A DNA stretch of 39,961 nucleotides from Pandoraea anhela (GCF_902459655.1 NZ_CABPSB010000034.1:1-39961), one strand, 5' to 3'. Counted from the first letter of the stretch, positions 23,425 to 32,363 are shown. Translations and numbers: made by a program. Notes: generated by a model from the letters alone, not told the origin.

Positions 23425-24273
23425 TTACGTTTCCTGCGCGGCACCGCTGAAGCGGTGGTAGATGCACCGCGCCGCCCAGTCGAGAGCGAAGCCCAGTACC
23501 CCGATCACAAGAATGACGGCGGTCAGTTCCGAATAGGCCAGACGATCACGCGTATCGAGAATCAGATAGCCCAGCCCGGCGTTCACGCCCAGCATTTCCG
23601 CCGGCACGAGTACGATCCAGAGAATGCCGATCGCCAGACGCACGCCAGTGAGCACATGCGCCGCAATGCCGGGGACGTAGACGTGCCAGAGCATTTCCCG
23701 GCGCGTTGCCGCCAGACTCTCGCCCAGTTGCACCCAACGCCGGTCGATGTGCGTGACCCCCGCCGCCGTACTCATCACCAGCGGCCATAGCGCAGCGAAC
23801 GCCAGCAAGAAGTACACCGCAGGATCGCCCACGCCGAGCGACATCACGGCGATCGGCATCCACGACAGCGGCGACACCATGCGCAGGAACTGCAACGACG
23901 GCGTCAGCGCCTTGTCGAGCCAGCGAATGCGTCCGATCAGAAAACCAAGCGGCACACCCAGCACGATGGCCCAGACGAGGCCGACGGCGATGCGTCGCAA
24001 GCTTGCGAGAACATGCAGGCCGAGTTGTTCGTCGCGAACGAGATCCGGCAGGGCGCTCAGTGCCGCAGCGGGCGAGAATTGCGACGCGAGCGACCCGGAA
24101 GTCGTGAAAAGCGCGATGCCCAGCCACCAGATCGCCACGATGCCGGCGAGCCCTGCCAGCCCCAACCATGCGCGCCGCGCAGGACGCGCGCTTGCCGCGC
24201 CCGCCGTCTGCGGTGCGGCGCTGACGTCTTCGGCAACCGGATGTCGCACGCGGTCGGACGCGAGATCAGACAA
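23425..24273 (-). CDS. ABC transporter permease (nitrate/sulfonate/taurine type)
   Basis: This is a 282-residue inner-membrane permease. An N-terminal cytoplasmic stretch (1-35) precedes about six membrane segments. The coupling-loop motif is recognisable around residues 185-205 (LGESLAATRREMLWHVYVPG), typical of SsuC/TauC/NrtB proteins. The start is TTG at 24271-24273 with an excellent AGGAGGTG four bases upstream; it overlaps the end of the substrate-binding protein gene by 8 bp. It is the last gene of the five-gene operon, and its end adjoins the rsuA promoter. Confidence 0.92.
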   Translation of the reverse strand: MSDLASDRVRHPVAEDVSAAPQTAGAASARPARRAWLGLAGLAGIVAIWWLGIALFTTSGSLASQFSPAAALSALPDLVRDEQLGLHVLASLRRIAVGLVWAIVLGVPLGFLIGRIRWLDKALTPSLQFLRMVSPLSWMPIAVMSLGVGDPAVYFLLAFAALWPLVMSTAAGVTHIDRRWVQLGESLAATRREMLWHVYVPGIAAHVLTGVRLAIGILWIVLVPAEMLGVNAGLGYLILDTRDRLAYSELTAVILVIGVLGFALDWAARCIYHRFSGAAQET

Positions 24274-25450
24274 CGATCACCTCCTGACGCGTGAAGCCCT
24301 CAGGCAGCCCGAAGGCTTTCATACCGCCGACAGCGGCGATGCTCTTCTTGACGAAGCGGTCGTCGACGAGATCGCGTGCCACGAACGCCGGATCGAGCTT
24401 GGCGAGAAACTGGGCGTTGCCCTCGACCTGAGTCTTTTGCATATGACGCACCAGCGCCTCGGTGTAGCTCGGATACGGATACGGCTGGAAGTCGATGCGC
24501 TTTTCGTGCCAATCGGCGTGCACGATCGCCTTGTCCGCCAGATAGCGACCTTGCTCCGACGGCTCCGGGGCCAGTACGCGTTGCAGCACCTGCAACGGAT
24601 GCGGCGTGTAGCGGTTTTCGCCTTCTTTCGACAGCAGACGGGCCGCATCTCCGGGGTGAGCGCGTGTCCAGGCCTGCGCCTTGACGATCGCGTCGACGAC
24701 CTTCTGCGACCACTCCGGACGCGAGGCCAGATCACGCTCATGCATGGTCACGACGCAGCACGCATGGTTCTTCCAGACGTCTCCCGTGAAGCGCAACACT
24801 TTGCCGACCTTCAGGTTTTCCGCCGCCGCATTGAACGGCTCGGCCACGATGTAGCCTGCGATCTGTTTGGCCGCGAGCGCCGGCGGCATGTCCGAAGGCG
24901 CCATTACGATCAGATTGACTTCGTTGGCTGCGGGCGCGCCGTTTTTCTTGAGCACCGGCGTCAGGCCATTGGCGGCCAGCAAGCCTTGCAACACAACGTT
25001 GTGAATCGAGTACCAGAACGGCACGGCCACGGTCTTGCCGCCGAGATCGCCGACTTTGTTGATGTCGTTCGTGACCGTGATCGCGCTGCCGTTGACGTGA
25101 TTCCACGCGACGACTTTGGCCTGAGCCTGACTGCCGTAACGCGCCCAGACCGTCATCGGCGAGAGCAGATGAACGACGTTGACCTGCCCCGACAGAAACG
25201 CTTCGATCAGTTGCGCCCAACTGCGCAGCAGCGTCGGCTTTTCGGCCTTGATGCCCGCCTGTTCGAAATAGCCGTTGTGATGGGCCACGAGGAGCGGCGT
25301 GGCGTCGGTAATCGGCAAATAACCGATGCGCAACGGTGCATCCGGCTCGGCGGCAGCGCGCGCAGCGGCCGACGCCAGGAGCGGCGCAGCCCCTGCAACG
25401 GTCATCATCGAAGCGAGTTTGAGCCATTCGCGGCGGGAAATTTGGCACAT
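24266..25450 (-). CDS. ABC transporter substrate-binding protein (NrtA/SsuA-like)
   Basis: This 394-residue protein is exported by the Tat route: residues 5-11 read SRREWLK and are followed by a hydrophobic Ala-rich stretch and an ASAAARA cleavage region. The mature part begins LRIGYLPITDATPLLVAHHNGYFEQAGI, the signature of the NMT1/NrtA/SsuA family that binds nitrate, bicarbonate, sulfonates or thiamine precursors. Tat export hints at a folded or cofactor-bound ligand site. The ligand cannot be read from the sequence. The ATG at 25448-25450 gives the Tat signal directly; only a modest GGGA precedes it. It lies 35 bp behind the ATPase gene. Confidence 0.9.
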   Translation of the reverse strand: MCQISRREWLKLASMMTVAGAAPLLASAAARAAAEPDAPLRIGYLPITDATPLLVAHHNGYFEQAGIKAEKPTLLRSWAQLIEAFLSGQVNVVHLLSPMTVWARYGSQAQAKVVAWNHVNGSAITVTNDINKVGDLGGKTVAVPFWYSIHNVVLQGLLAANGLTPVLKKNGAPAANEVNLIVMAPSDMPPALAAKQIAGYIVAEPFNAAAENLKVGKVLRFTGDVWKNHACCVVTMHERDLASRPEWSQKVVDAIVKAQAWTRAHPGDAARLLSKEGENRYTPHPLQVLQRVLAPEPSEQGRYLADKAIVHADWHEKRIDFQPYPYPSYTEALVRHMQKTQVEGNAQFLAKLDPAFVARDLVDDRFVKKSIAAVGGMKAFGLPEGFTRQEVIVV

Positions 25451-25485
25451 GGTCTGGGAGTCCCCGTAAGTTTGGTCGCTAAGAC

Positions 25486-26400
25486 CTATCGTGTTGGGTG
25501 AGTCGTGGTCGTGTCGCGCGACATCGCGAGTTGCAAGGCTTGCAGAATCTCGATGCGCAGCACGCCAAGCGCTTCCACCTGCGCTTCGCGTGGCGAGGGT
25601 ACATCGATTCGCCATTGCGCGAGGGTGCGTCCCTGATTGCCGAGCAGCACGATCCGGTCGGAGACGAGCAGCGCTTCGTCGATATCGTGGGTAACGAGCA
25701 CGGTAGCGGCGCCGGTGTCGCGCACGACCGTTACCAGAAGACGTTGCATGTCGGCGCGCGTGACTTCATCGAGTGCGCCGAACGGTTCGTCGAGAAGCAG
25801 CGCACGTGGCTGGCGGGCAAGGCAACGGGCAAGCGCGACACGCTGCGCCATGCCGCCCGAGAGCTGACGCGGATGCAGATGATGGGCGTGGGCGAGGCCG
25901 ACTTCAGCGAGTGCGGCATCGATACGGGCGCGTCGCACGTCACGCGAGAGCTTCGGTTGTCGCGCAAACGTGAGCCCGAACGCGACGTTGCGCTCCACCG
26001 ACAGCCACGGCAGCAGGCACGGATCCTGAAACGCGAGGGCGATGTCGGGCCGGGGGCCGGTGAGCGGCGTACCCTCGACGCAGACGCTTCCGTCGCTCGG
26101 CGCGAGCAGTCCGGCGGCAATGCGCAGGAGGGTCGACTTGCCTGAGCCGCTCGGTCCGAGCACGGATACGAGTTCGCCCGGTGCTACCGAGAGGTCGACG
26201 CCTCGCAGGATGGCGCGCTCGCCGTAGGACAAGCCGATATCGCGCAGCGTGATGAAAGGGGGGCCGAAAGGTGCATCGAAACGCGCATCGAGAGGAGAAT
26301 CGACCGGGGAATCCAATGACGAAGCGCGCGAGGCGCCCTCGCGCGCGGCGGCGATGAACGTGTCGGGGTGCGCGCGTTGCGTCGCCGTGGATGGGGTCAT
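25486..26400 (-). CDS. ABC transporter ATPase (SsuB/TauB-like)
   Basis: This is a 304-residue ATP-binding subunit of the importer. It has Walker A GPSGSGKST (82-90), a Q-loop FQD, signature LSGGMAQ (180-186), Walker B LLLDEP (201-206) and the H-loop His in VTHDIDE. An unusual N-terminal extension of about 48 residues, rich in Ser, Asp and Pro with a DSPVDSPLDARFDAPF near-repeat, precedes the usual start of the fold (FITLRDIG). The only in-frame ATG before the fold is the one overlapping the upstream stop by 4 bp (ATGA), so the extension is probably translated. Confidence 0.93.
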   Translation of the reverse strand: MTPSTATQRAHPDTFIAAAREGASRASSLDSPVDSPLDARFDAPFGPPFITLRDIGLSYGERAILRGVDLSVAPGELVSVLGPSGSGKSTLLRIAAGLLAPSDGSVCVEGTPLTGPRPDIALAFQDPCLLPWLSVERNVAFGLTFARQPKLSRDVRRARIDAALAEVGLAHAHHLHPRQLSGGMAQRVALARCLARQPRALLLDEPFGALDEVTRADMQRLLVTVVRDTGAATVLVTHDIDEALLVSDRIVLLGNQGRTLAQWRIDVPSPREAQVEALGVLRIEILQALQLAMSRDTTTTHPTR

Positions 26401-27536
26401 GAAACCGTTCCGAGTTTGAGTTGTTGCGCACGCTGTGCGGCCAGTTGGTTCTTCAACTGCACGAGGCTCGGCGTGACGATGGGCACGAAGGCCGCTTCGC
26501 GCTGACGACGCGCCACGCCTGACAGGCCGCGCAGATAACCGCGTCCGCCGCCGGTCTGCACCTCCAGCGTGGCCGCATCGTGAACCAGTTCCGCCAGCGC
26601 AATGCGCAGCGTGAACAGACTCGCGGGCGTGTCCACGAAGTCGCCTTGTGCAACACCGTTTTTCAGGCGCGTCGTGAGTGTATCAAGTTGTTCGGTCAGT
26701 GCGGCAACGTCGTCGGCAACGGCGGCGCGCGCACCCGGTCCGCTGTCGTGCGTGCCTGCCAGACTGCGCCTCGCCAGTCCCAGCGACATGCCGCATTGCA
26801 GGCCCAGGAAAGCGGGGCGCACGCGCACCAGCCAGGCTGGCGCGTTGTCGGTGATGCGGTCGTCGTCGGTGAGCGGCGTGTCGAGCATTTGCAGTGCCGC
26901 AGTGTTCGTGCCACGCAATCCGATCAGATCGAGATCGTCGCTGCGCGTCACGCCCGGTGCATGATGGGCGATGGCGAAAATCGACGGCGGACCGCCGGCT
27001 TCGTGATCGACGGCTGCCGCTGCGACGAACCCCTGCTTGCGCAAATTCGTGATCCACGGCAGACCGCCGTTGATCCGCCACGCCCGCGTGCCGTCGCGGC
27101 CGGCGCTCGCCGGCGCTTCGGTCGCACGAATTTGCAGCGGTTCGATCGCGGACAGATACTTCATCGCGTTCGACAGGCCGGTCGCTCCCGCGATTTCGCC
27201 GCAGAGCAGCGCAGGGAGCCATCGGTCGCGCAAACTCCGGTTCGGGCTTTGCAGCAGGTATTCGATGAACGTGCGCTGTCCCCAGAGCACGAAGGCCGCT
27301 GCAAACGAGTGTTCGGCCACGTCGGCAACGTTGTCGATCGCATCGCCGATCATGCCGCCGGTCCCGCCGAGTTCAACGGGTACGCCAATGCGCAGCAGGC
27401 CGGCGCTGGCCAGTTGCGGCACGACATCGCCACTGAGTTTGGCGTCCGTATCCAGCGTCTCGGCATGGGCGTCGAGCCATGCCGCGAGCGCAGGGGCTCG
27501 GGCGGCAAGTCCGCGCAGGGTGGCCTGGGCGCTCAT
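26397..27536 (-). CDS. Acyl-CoA-dehydrogenase-fold flavoprotein
   Basis: This 379-residue cytoplasmic protein is related to acyl-CoA dehydrogenases and to the SfnB/DszC-type flavin-dependent monooxygenases found in sulfur-scavenging clusters. An N-terminal helical domain, a central beta domain (WRINGGLPWITNL...) and a C-terminal helical bundle with the QTGGGRGYLRG segment can be seen. Linkage to a sulfonate/nitrate-type importer makes oxidation of the imported compound more likely than fatty-acid oxidation. The ATG at 27534-27536 overlaps the stop of the preceding gene as ATGA, and its own stop overlaps the ATPase start in the same way. Confidence 0.85.
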   Translation of the reverse strand: MSAQATLRGLAARAPALAAWLDAHAETLDTDAKLSGDVVPQLASAGLLRIGVPVELGGTGGMIGDAIDNVADVAEHSFAAAFVLWGQRTFIEYLLQSPNRSLRDRWLPALLCGEIAGATGLSNAMKYLSAIEPLQIRATEAPASAGRDGTRAWRINGGLPWITNLRKQGFVAAAAVDHEAGGPPSIFAIAHHAPGVTRSDDLDLIGLRGTNTAALQMLDTPLTDDDRITDNAPAWLVRVRPAFLGLQCGMSLGLARRSLAGTHDSGPGARAAVADDVAALTEQLDTLTTRLKNGVAQGDFVDTPASLFTLRIALAELVHDAATLEVQTGGGRGYLRGLSGVARRQREAAFVPIVTPSLVQLKNQLAAQRAQQLKLGTVS

Positions 27537-28099
27537 GCCGCTTGCACCTTCGGTTCCCAGCGGTAGGCCGCCAGTTGCGGGTTTAGTTCGTTTTGCGAGA
27601 GATTGTTCGCAAAGTTGCACAGCGTGGCCAGCGACACGCCCAGCACCACTTCCAGGGCCGCAGCGTCGTCGAAGCCAACGGATTTGAAGGCGGCGAGTTC
27701 GGCGTCCGAGACCGCACCGCGCGTTGCGATTACCGCGCGTGTGAAGACGGCGACGGCATCCAGCTTGGCATCGGACAACGTGTCCTGATCGCGGATTTCG
27801 TTGACGAGCGCCTCGGGCAATTGCGCTTTCTTGAGCGCCACCGCCGTGTGGCCGGCGACGCAGAATCCGCAGCCGTGAATGCCCGCCGCCGTAATCTGCA
27901 CGACTTCGCGTTCGGCGAGCGTCAGACTGGTGCGGCAGTTAATGGCGCCGACGGTCAGATAGGTTTCGAGGGCGGTGGGCGCATTGGCGAGCGACGCGAC
28001 CAGATTCGGCAGGAAGCCGTTCGCGGCAAGCGACTTTTCCAGAAACGGGCGGCTCGCCTCAGGGGCGGTTTCAAGGGTATGCAGTGGCAGTCGGCTCAT
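27533..28099 (-). CDS. AhpD/carboxymuconolactone decarboxylase-like protein
   Basis: This is a 188-residue all-helical protein of the CMD/AhpD superfamily. The redox motif is intact: Cys77 and Cys80 in GCGFC followed by His84 (AGH), preceded by Glu65 in the LAEREV helix. This fits thiol peroxidase-like or adaptor reductase activity, perhaps protecting or recycling the flavoenzyme encoded next. The start ATG at 28097-28099 has AGGAG seven bases upstream. It is the first gene of the five-gene operon, with a promoter about 36 bp before it. Confidence 0.9.
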   Translation of the reverse strand: MSRLPLHTLETAPEASRPFLEKSLAANGFLPNLVASLANAPTALETYLTVGAINCRTSLTLAEREVVQITAAGIHGCGFCVAGHTAVALKKAQLPEALVNEIRDQDTLSDAKLDAVAVFTRAVIATRGAVSDAELAAFKSVGFDDAAALEVVLGVSLATLCNFANNLSQNELNPQLAAYRWEPKVQAA

Positions 28100-28134
28100 A
28101 TCAGGCTCCTGTGGCGTCTTACGGTCGAGTGCCT

Positions 28135-28163
28135 ATTGTGCGCAAGTCGGCCCCGACGCTCAA
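28135..28163 (-). promoter_or_regulatory. Promoter of the AhpD/flavoprotein/ABC operon
   Basis: On the minus strand, TTGAGC (28158-28163) and CACAAT (28135-28140) are 17 bp apart. A GTCGG-CC-CCGAC inverted repeat fills the spacer at 28146-28157 and could be a repressor or activator site. The predicted start is near 28128, about 30 bp before the first ATG. Confidence 0.55.
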
Positions 28164-28305
28164 TGCGCGCCCGTCTGGAAATTCTGCGGATTTGTCTCAT
28201 CGAGCATCGCCGGCGTCCGATGCGCCGTGCGCGACAGGGCACGTGTTCCTCCCGCCGATGCGCTTTTCTCCCGGGCAGATGAAGCGCCGGGCGGGGGGGC
28301 GTGTG

Positions 28306-29424
28306 CTAGTGCAGGGGATACGATGCGGGTGCCGAAGCGTCGGCCCGAGCGCCCTGAGTTCCACGAGCGCCCGGAGTGGGCTGCGTGGGCTGCGTGGCTT
28401 GGGGGGCGGCATTGACTGCCTGGCGACGCCATGCCCCGGGCTGCATGCCCGTCACGCGTTTAAAGGCTTGCGCAAAGGCGGATTCCGATTGGTAGCCGAC
28501 GTGTTCGGCGGCATCGGGTAAGGAGACGCCGGCGCGCAGCAGCGCGGCGGCCGTTTTCATCCGCACCAGCGTGACGAACTGCGCCGGCGGCTGCCCGCCG
28601 ATTTCCGCAAACTGTTTGCAGAAACGCGCCCGCGACATGTGTACGAAACCGGCCATGCGCTCCGTCGTCCAACGCTCCGCAGGCGACTCGATGATGGCGG
28701 CCGCAAGACGGCCGAAGGCGTCGCGGCGCATCAGGCGCCACATGCCGGGCGCGACGTCTTCGGCGTGCACGGCCTCGCGCAGCGCATAGTAGAAAAGCAG
28801 GTCGGTCAGCCGGGCGAGCAGTGGAGACGGGCTGTCGCCCGGACGACGCGCTTCCGCCTGAATCAGCGTGAAGATCTGCGACATGCCTTCCAGGCGCCCG
28901 CTGTCGCGCCGCGCGACGATCGGATTCGGCAACATGCCGAGGACCAATGCGTCCAGATCGGTGCTGAATTCAAAGAAGCCGCAGGCGAGTGCGACGCCGT
29001 TTGCCTCGCTGGACGGATGATGCGGTTCGGGCGGCAGGGGCGTCATGGCGCCGGCGCGCGCGGTGAGGTCGGTCGGCGGTGTTGCGAAAGGCGTCAACGC
29101 GTGAGGTACGTCCGACAACAGGAAGACGGCGTCGCCGGCATTCAGCGCAACGGTTTGCGCCGCACGGCCCGAATCGGCGCCGACATGCAAGTAGCAGCCG
29201 CCGTCGAGCACCACGTGAAAACTCGCGCGCTGATGCCCCGCCGTCGACGCCTGATACATGCCGCAGTATTCGCCGACGTGAAATAACGTGCTCTTGAGTT
29301 CAAGCCCCGCCAGCAACCAGTCCGCGACCCGGTCGGGATGGTCTGCGCAATGGGCGAGCGAATCCGACGCGACGTTTCCCGTCGCCGCCACATCGCCCTG
29401 GGCGCTTTGATTCTCTCGCATCAT
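28306..29424 (-). CDS. AraC-family regulator with N-terminal cupin
   Basis: This is a 372-residue transcription factor. A cupin-type sensory domain (about 30-220, with GDAVFLLSDVPHAL) is followed by a C-terminal pair of helix-turn-helix motifs (about 235-340), including the second-HTH signature SLPDAAEHVGYQSESAFAQA followed by FKRVTG. The last 30 residues are a low-complexity Thr/Gln/Pro/Ala tail. It lies 206 bp upstream of the AhpD-led operon on the same strand and is its most likely regulator. Two adjacent ATGs (29422-29424 and 29419-29421) are possible starts; GGGAA lies directly before them, and an earlier Met at 29493 is less likely. Confidence 0.88.
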   Translation of the reverse strand: MMRENQSAQGDVAATGNVASDSLAHCADHPDRVADWLLAGLELKSTLFHVGEYCGMYQASTAGHQRASFHVVLDGGCYLHVGADSGRAAQTVALNAGDAVFLLSDVPHALTPFATPPTDLTARAGAMTPLPPEPHHPSSEANGVALACGFFEFSTDLDALVLGMLPNPIVARRDSGRLEGMSQIFTLIQAEARRPGDSPSPLLARLTDLLFYYALREAVHAEDVAPGMWRLMRRDAFGRLAAAIIESPAERWTTERMAGFVHMSRARFCKQFAEIGGQPPAQFVTLVRMKTAAALLRAGVSLPDAAEHVGYQSESAFAQAFKRVTGMQPGAWRRQAVNAAPQATQPTQPTPGARGTQGARADASAPASYPLH

Positions 29425-29675
29425 TTCCCGCAAACCCCTTCGCACGCTCACGCTTTTCCGAGCAAAGCACTCATCCTCCCCACCGACATTCACGAGGGCA
29501 ACTATTTTTTCGTTGGATGCTTATTACGGCGGCGCGGGATGTTGATGCCTTGGGCTGCTGGGGAAGGGCGGGGCTGCTTGAGGAAACCCTCGGATAAGGC
29601 GGTTGTTGGTCGTTCCCCCTTTGCCATGGTGCGCGTCAGGTGCCGAGCGGGCCCGATTGCGGTGATGTTTTGCGA
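29425..29675. other. Non-coding interval before the tRNA-Leu repeat
   Basis: This must contain the promoter of the AraC-type gene on the minus strand, but none could be placed. A short AT-rich patch lies at 29500-29515. No gene or RNA is evident. Confidence 0.45.
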
Positions 29676-29754
29676 CCCGGCATCGCCGGCGAGCGATGCC
29701 TTTCGAGTCGCTGGGTCATGGATATTGGCACATGGCAATCCGGGCAGGCATGAA

Positions 29755-29786
29755 AAAAGCCGATGATCTTTCGATCATCGGCTTTT
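29755..29786 (-). terminator. tRNA-Leu terminator, copy A
   Basis: A 14-bp stem (29755-29768 with 29773-29786) is closed, on the tRNA strand, by a GAAA tetraloop and ends in a U run. It lies 10 bp after the tRNA 3' end. Confidence 0.9.
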
Positions 29787-29795
29787 CGTATTTTT

Positions 29796-29880
<85 letters not shown>

Positions 29881-29923
29881 ATCGTCAGCTTGCTGTGTTG
29901 CTGGCTTGCTGCGAAGAAGTGAG

Positions 29924-29952
29924 ATTATGCCGAGGAGGGTCGGGGCTGTCAA
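29924..29952 (-). promoter_or_regulatory. tRNA-Leu promoter, copy A
   Basis: On the minus strand TTGACA (29947-29952), a 17-bp spacer and CATAAT (29924-29929): near-consensus sigma-70. The start is predicted around 29917, about 37 bp upstream of the mature tRNA. Confidence 0.88.
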
Positions 29953-30041
29953 CAGAGGGATGTGAAAAAATTCAAAAATCTTTCACACATCCAGCCCGAG
30001 GCCCTCGCCATACACATCCCCCCAATCACGCCATCATTCCA

Positions 30042-30956
30042 TCACGCCGACCGCCCCATATGCTCGGATCGAATCATATCGATCAAATGGCGCAGCCCCG
30101 GCAACGTCTGACGCCGGCTCGGGTAGTACATCGACAAGGGCGGACCGTCCACCGACCACTCCGTCAGCACCGCCTCCAACGTGCCATTGGCCAACTCTTC
30201 CGAGACATTGCGCTCCAATACGTAGCCCAATCCCAAACCGCCCAGTGCCGCCGCGATGACGCCATCGCTCTCGTTGATGCTCAGCGCCCCCGGCACGTCC
30301 AGCTCGACGGCCGTCGGACCGTTACCCAGTTCCCACTTGTACAGCGTGTTGTCGCCCAGACGCATGCGGATGCAATTGTGCGACATCAGATCCTGCGGCA
30401 CCTTCGGGCGGCCATGCCGCGCAAGGTATGCGGGCGACGCCACCACGATCCACTTGAGCGCTGGCGTGAGCGGGGTTGCGATCATGTCGCCCGGCACCGT
30501 GTCGCCATAGCGCATGCCTGCGTCGAACCCCTCTGCCACGATGTCGAGCATCCGGTCGTCGACGGTCACGTCCAGTTCGATGTCCGGATAGGACGACACG
30601 AAGCGGGGCAGGATCGGGTCGAGCAACAAACGCGCCGCATCGCGTGGAACGTTCAAACGCAAGCGCCCGGCCGGCGACGCACGGTATCGGTCCAGCGCGC
30701 CGATGGCAGATGCAATCTGCTCAAGGCCCTGTTCCAATTCCTTTGCCAGGGCCGATCCCGCCGCTGTCGGCGACACGGAGCGACTCGTGCGATTGAGAAG
30801 TTTCACCCCCAGACGCGCCTCGAGATTGCGCATCGCATGACTGAGCGCAGAGGTCGTCACGCCCAGCTCTGTGGCGGCCTCGCGGAAACTCTGCCGGCGG
30901 CAGATGGTGACAAAAACGTTCAAATCGGCAAGCTCGCCGCGAGTGAAGGCAGGCAT
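30042..30956 (-). CDS. LysR-family regulator
   Basis: This is a 304-residue LysR-type regulator. It has an N-terminal winged helix (about 5-65: LADLNVFVTICRRQSFREAA, then TTSALSHAMRNLEARLG) and a C-terminal effector domain of two lobes (about 90-295). It is divergent from the aldo/keto reductase gene with a T-N11-A box between them, so that gene is its presumed target. The ATG at 30954-30956 was chosen for GGGA five bases upstream; a Met further up (31040) would run through the operator. The gene lies inside the interval bracketed by the two tRNA-Leu repeats. Confidence 0.9.
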   Translation of the reverse strand: MPAFTRGELADLNVFVTICRRQSFREAATELGVTTSALSHAMRNLEARLGVKLLNRTSRSVSPTAAGSALAKELEQGLEQIASAIGALDRYRASPAGRLRLNVPRDAARLLLDPILPRFVSSYPDIELDVTVDDRMLDIVAEGFDAGMRYGDTVPGDMIATPLTPALKWIVVASPAYLARHGRPKVPQDLMSHNCIRMRLGDNTLYKWELGNGPTAVELDVPGALSINESDGVIAAALGGLGLGYVLERNVSEELANGTLEAVLTEWSVDGPPLSMYYPSRRQTLPGLRHLIDMIRSEHMGRSA

Positions 30957-31025
30957 GTATTTCCCAACAAGTATCAAGCAACAAAAACCAAAAACACCCG
31001 ACAAGCTCAACGAATTAAGCGCCCG

Positions 31026-31040
31026 TTGAACAATATTCAA
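31026..31040 (+). promoter_or_regulatory. LysR-type T-N11-A operator
   Basis: TTGAA-N5-TTCAA is an inverted repeat with a T-N11-A core, placed between the divergent LysR and aldo/keto reductase genes, about 52 bp before the reductase ATG. Confidence 0.55.
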
Positions 31041-31091
31041 TTTTTTATGAGGTAAATTTTACAGATTTCCTTTTGATTCTGGAGAGCCGCC

Positions 31092-32096
31092 ATGAGCGCC
31101 GTGACAGAAACGCTACACATTCTCAGTATTGATACGCCGGTCAGTCGTGTCGGCCTCGGTACCTGGGCAATCGGCGGCGCCATGTGGGGTGGTGCAGACG
31201 ACGCAGCCTCTGTCGCCACGATCCGCAGCGCAGTGGAGCGCGGCATCAACCTGATCGATACCGCACCGGTCTACGGCTTCGGTCACTCGGAGGAAATTGT
31301 CGGCCGCGCTTTAGCAGGAATACGTGAAAAAGCTGTGATTGCAACCAAGGTTGCTCTTGAATGGGGGGAGAATGGTATTCGCCGTAATTCGACGCCCGCG
31401 CGAATTCAAAAAGAAGTTGAGGATTCGCTTCGTCGCTTACGCACGGATTACATCGATCTTTATCAGATTCATTGGCCGGATACGCTTGTTCCATTTGATG
31501 AAACTGCCGCAGTAATTGAAAAACTTCGCGAAGCCGGGAAAATTCGTGCAATCGGTGTCAGTAATTTCTCGCCGGCGCAAATGGATGTGTTCCGTCGTGC
31601 CGCCCCGCTGGCGACGATTCAGCCGCCGTATAACGTTTTCGAGCGTGCAATCGAAGCAGATGTGCTGCCTTATGCGAAGCGCGAGAAGCTTGTCGTTCTG
31701 GCCTACGGCGCGCTCTGCCGCGGCCTGCTTTCCGGTCGCATGAATGTCGCGACGACGTTCGACGGCGACGATCTGCGCAAGTCGGACCCGAAGTTTCAGG
31801 CGCCCCGATTCGCCCAGTATCTCGCCGCCGTCGATGCATTGAAAGCGCTCGCCCACACGCGTCACGGCAAATCGGTACTCGCACTCGCCATTCGCTGGGT
31901 CCTCGATCAGGGGCCGACGATTGCCCTCTGGGGCGCGCGTCGACCGGACCAACTCGACGGCGTGCACGATGCCTTCGGCTGGAAACTCTCCGCACAGGAT
32001 CTGGCCGATATCGATGCGATTCTGGCGCAATACGTGACTTCGCCTATTGGCCCGGAATTCATGGCGCCGCGCTTGCGCGATACGGCTGCGCAATAA
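31092..32096 (+). CDS. Aldo/keto reductase
   Basis: This is a 334-residue NADPH-dependent oxidoreductase with the (alpha/beta)8 barrel of the AKR superfamily. The catalytic tetrad is complete: Asp56, Tyr61, Lys86 and His127 (QIHWPD). It resembles the AKR group often named general stress protein or L-glyceraldehyde-3-phosphate reductase; the substrate is unknown. GGAGA lies six bases before the ATG. The stretch from about 31300 to 31570 is more A/T-rich, with codons such as GAA, AAA and GAT much commoner than in neighbouring genes, which suggests foreign origin or a chimeric gene. Confidence 0.92.
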   Translation: MSAVTETLHILSIDTPVSRVGLGTWAIGGAMWGGADDAASVATIRSAVERGINLIDTAPVYGFGHSEEIVGRALAGIREKAVIATKVALEWGENGIRRNSTPARIQKEVEDSLRRLRTDYIDLYQIHWPDTLVPFDETAAVIEKLREAGKIRAIGVSNFSPAQMDVFRRAAPLATIQPPYNVFERAIEADVLPYAKREKLVVLAYGALCRGLLSGRMNVATTFDGDDLRKSDPKFQAPRFAQYLAAVDALKALAHTRHGKSVLALAIRWVLDQGPTIALWGARRPDQLDGVHDAFGWKLSAQDLADIDAILAQYVTSPIGPEFMAPRLRDTAAQ

Positions 32097-32237
32097 ATCG
32101 CAATAACCGGTCGGAGGGCGAGATTTCGTCGCCGGATGCGCCGGGCGCATTCCTTGACCCCGGCATCGCTGGCAAGCGATGCCTTTCGAGTCGCTGGGTC
32201 ATGGATATTGGCACATGGCAATCCGGGCAGGCATGAA

Positions 32238-32269
32238 AAAAGCCGATGATCTTTCGATCATCGGCTTTT
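32238..32269 (-). terminator. tRNA-Leu terminator, copy B
   Basis: Same 14-bp stem and GAAA tetraloop (on the tRNA strand) as copy A. Confidence 0.9.
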
Positions 32270-32278
32270 CGTATTTTT

Positions 32279-32363
<85 letters not shown>

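Noticed and set aside
29502-29738. Two minus-strand frames sharing the same N-terminus (here and 31907-32221)
   Set aside because: The shared start simply reflects the duplicated 255-bp tRNA-Leu segment; the remainder differs and neither has a ribosome-binding site.
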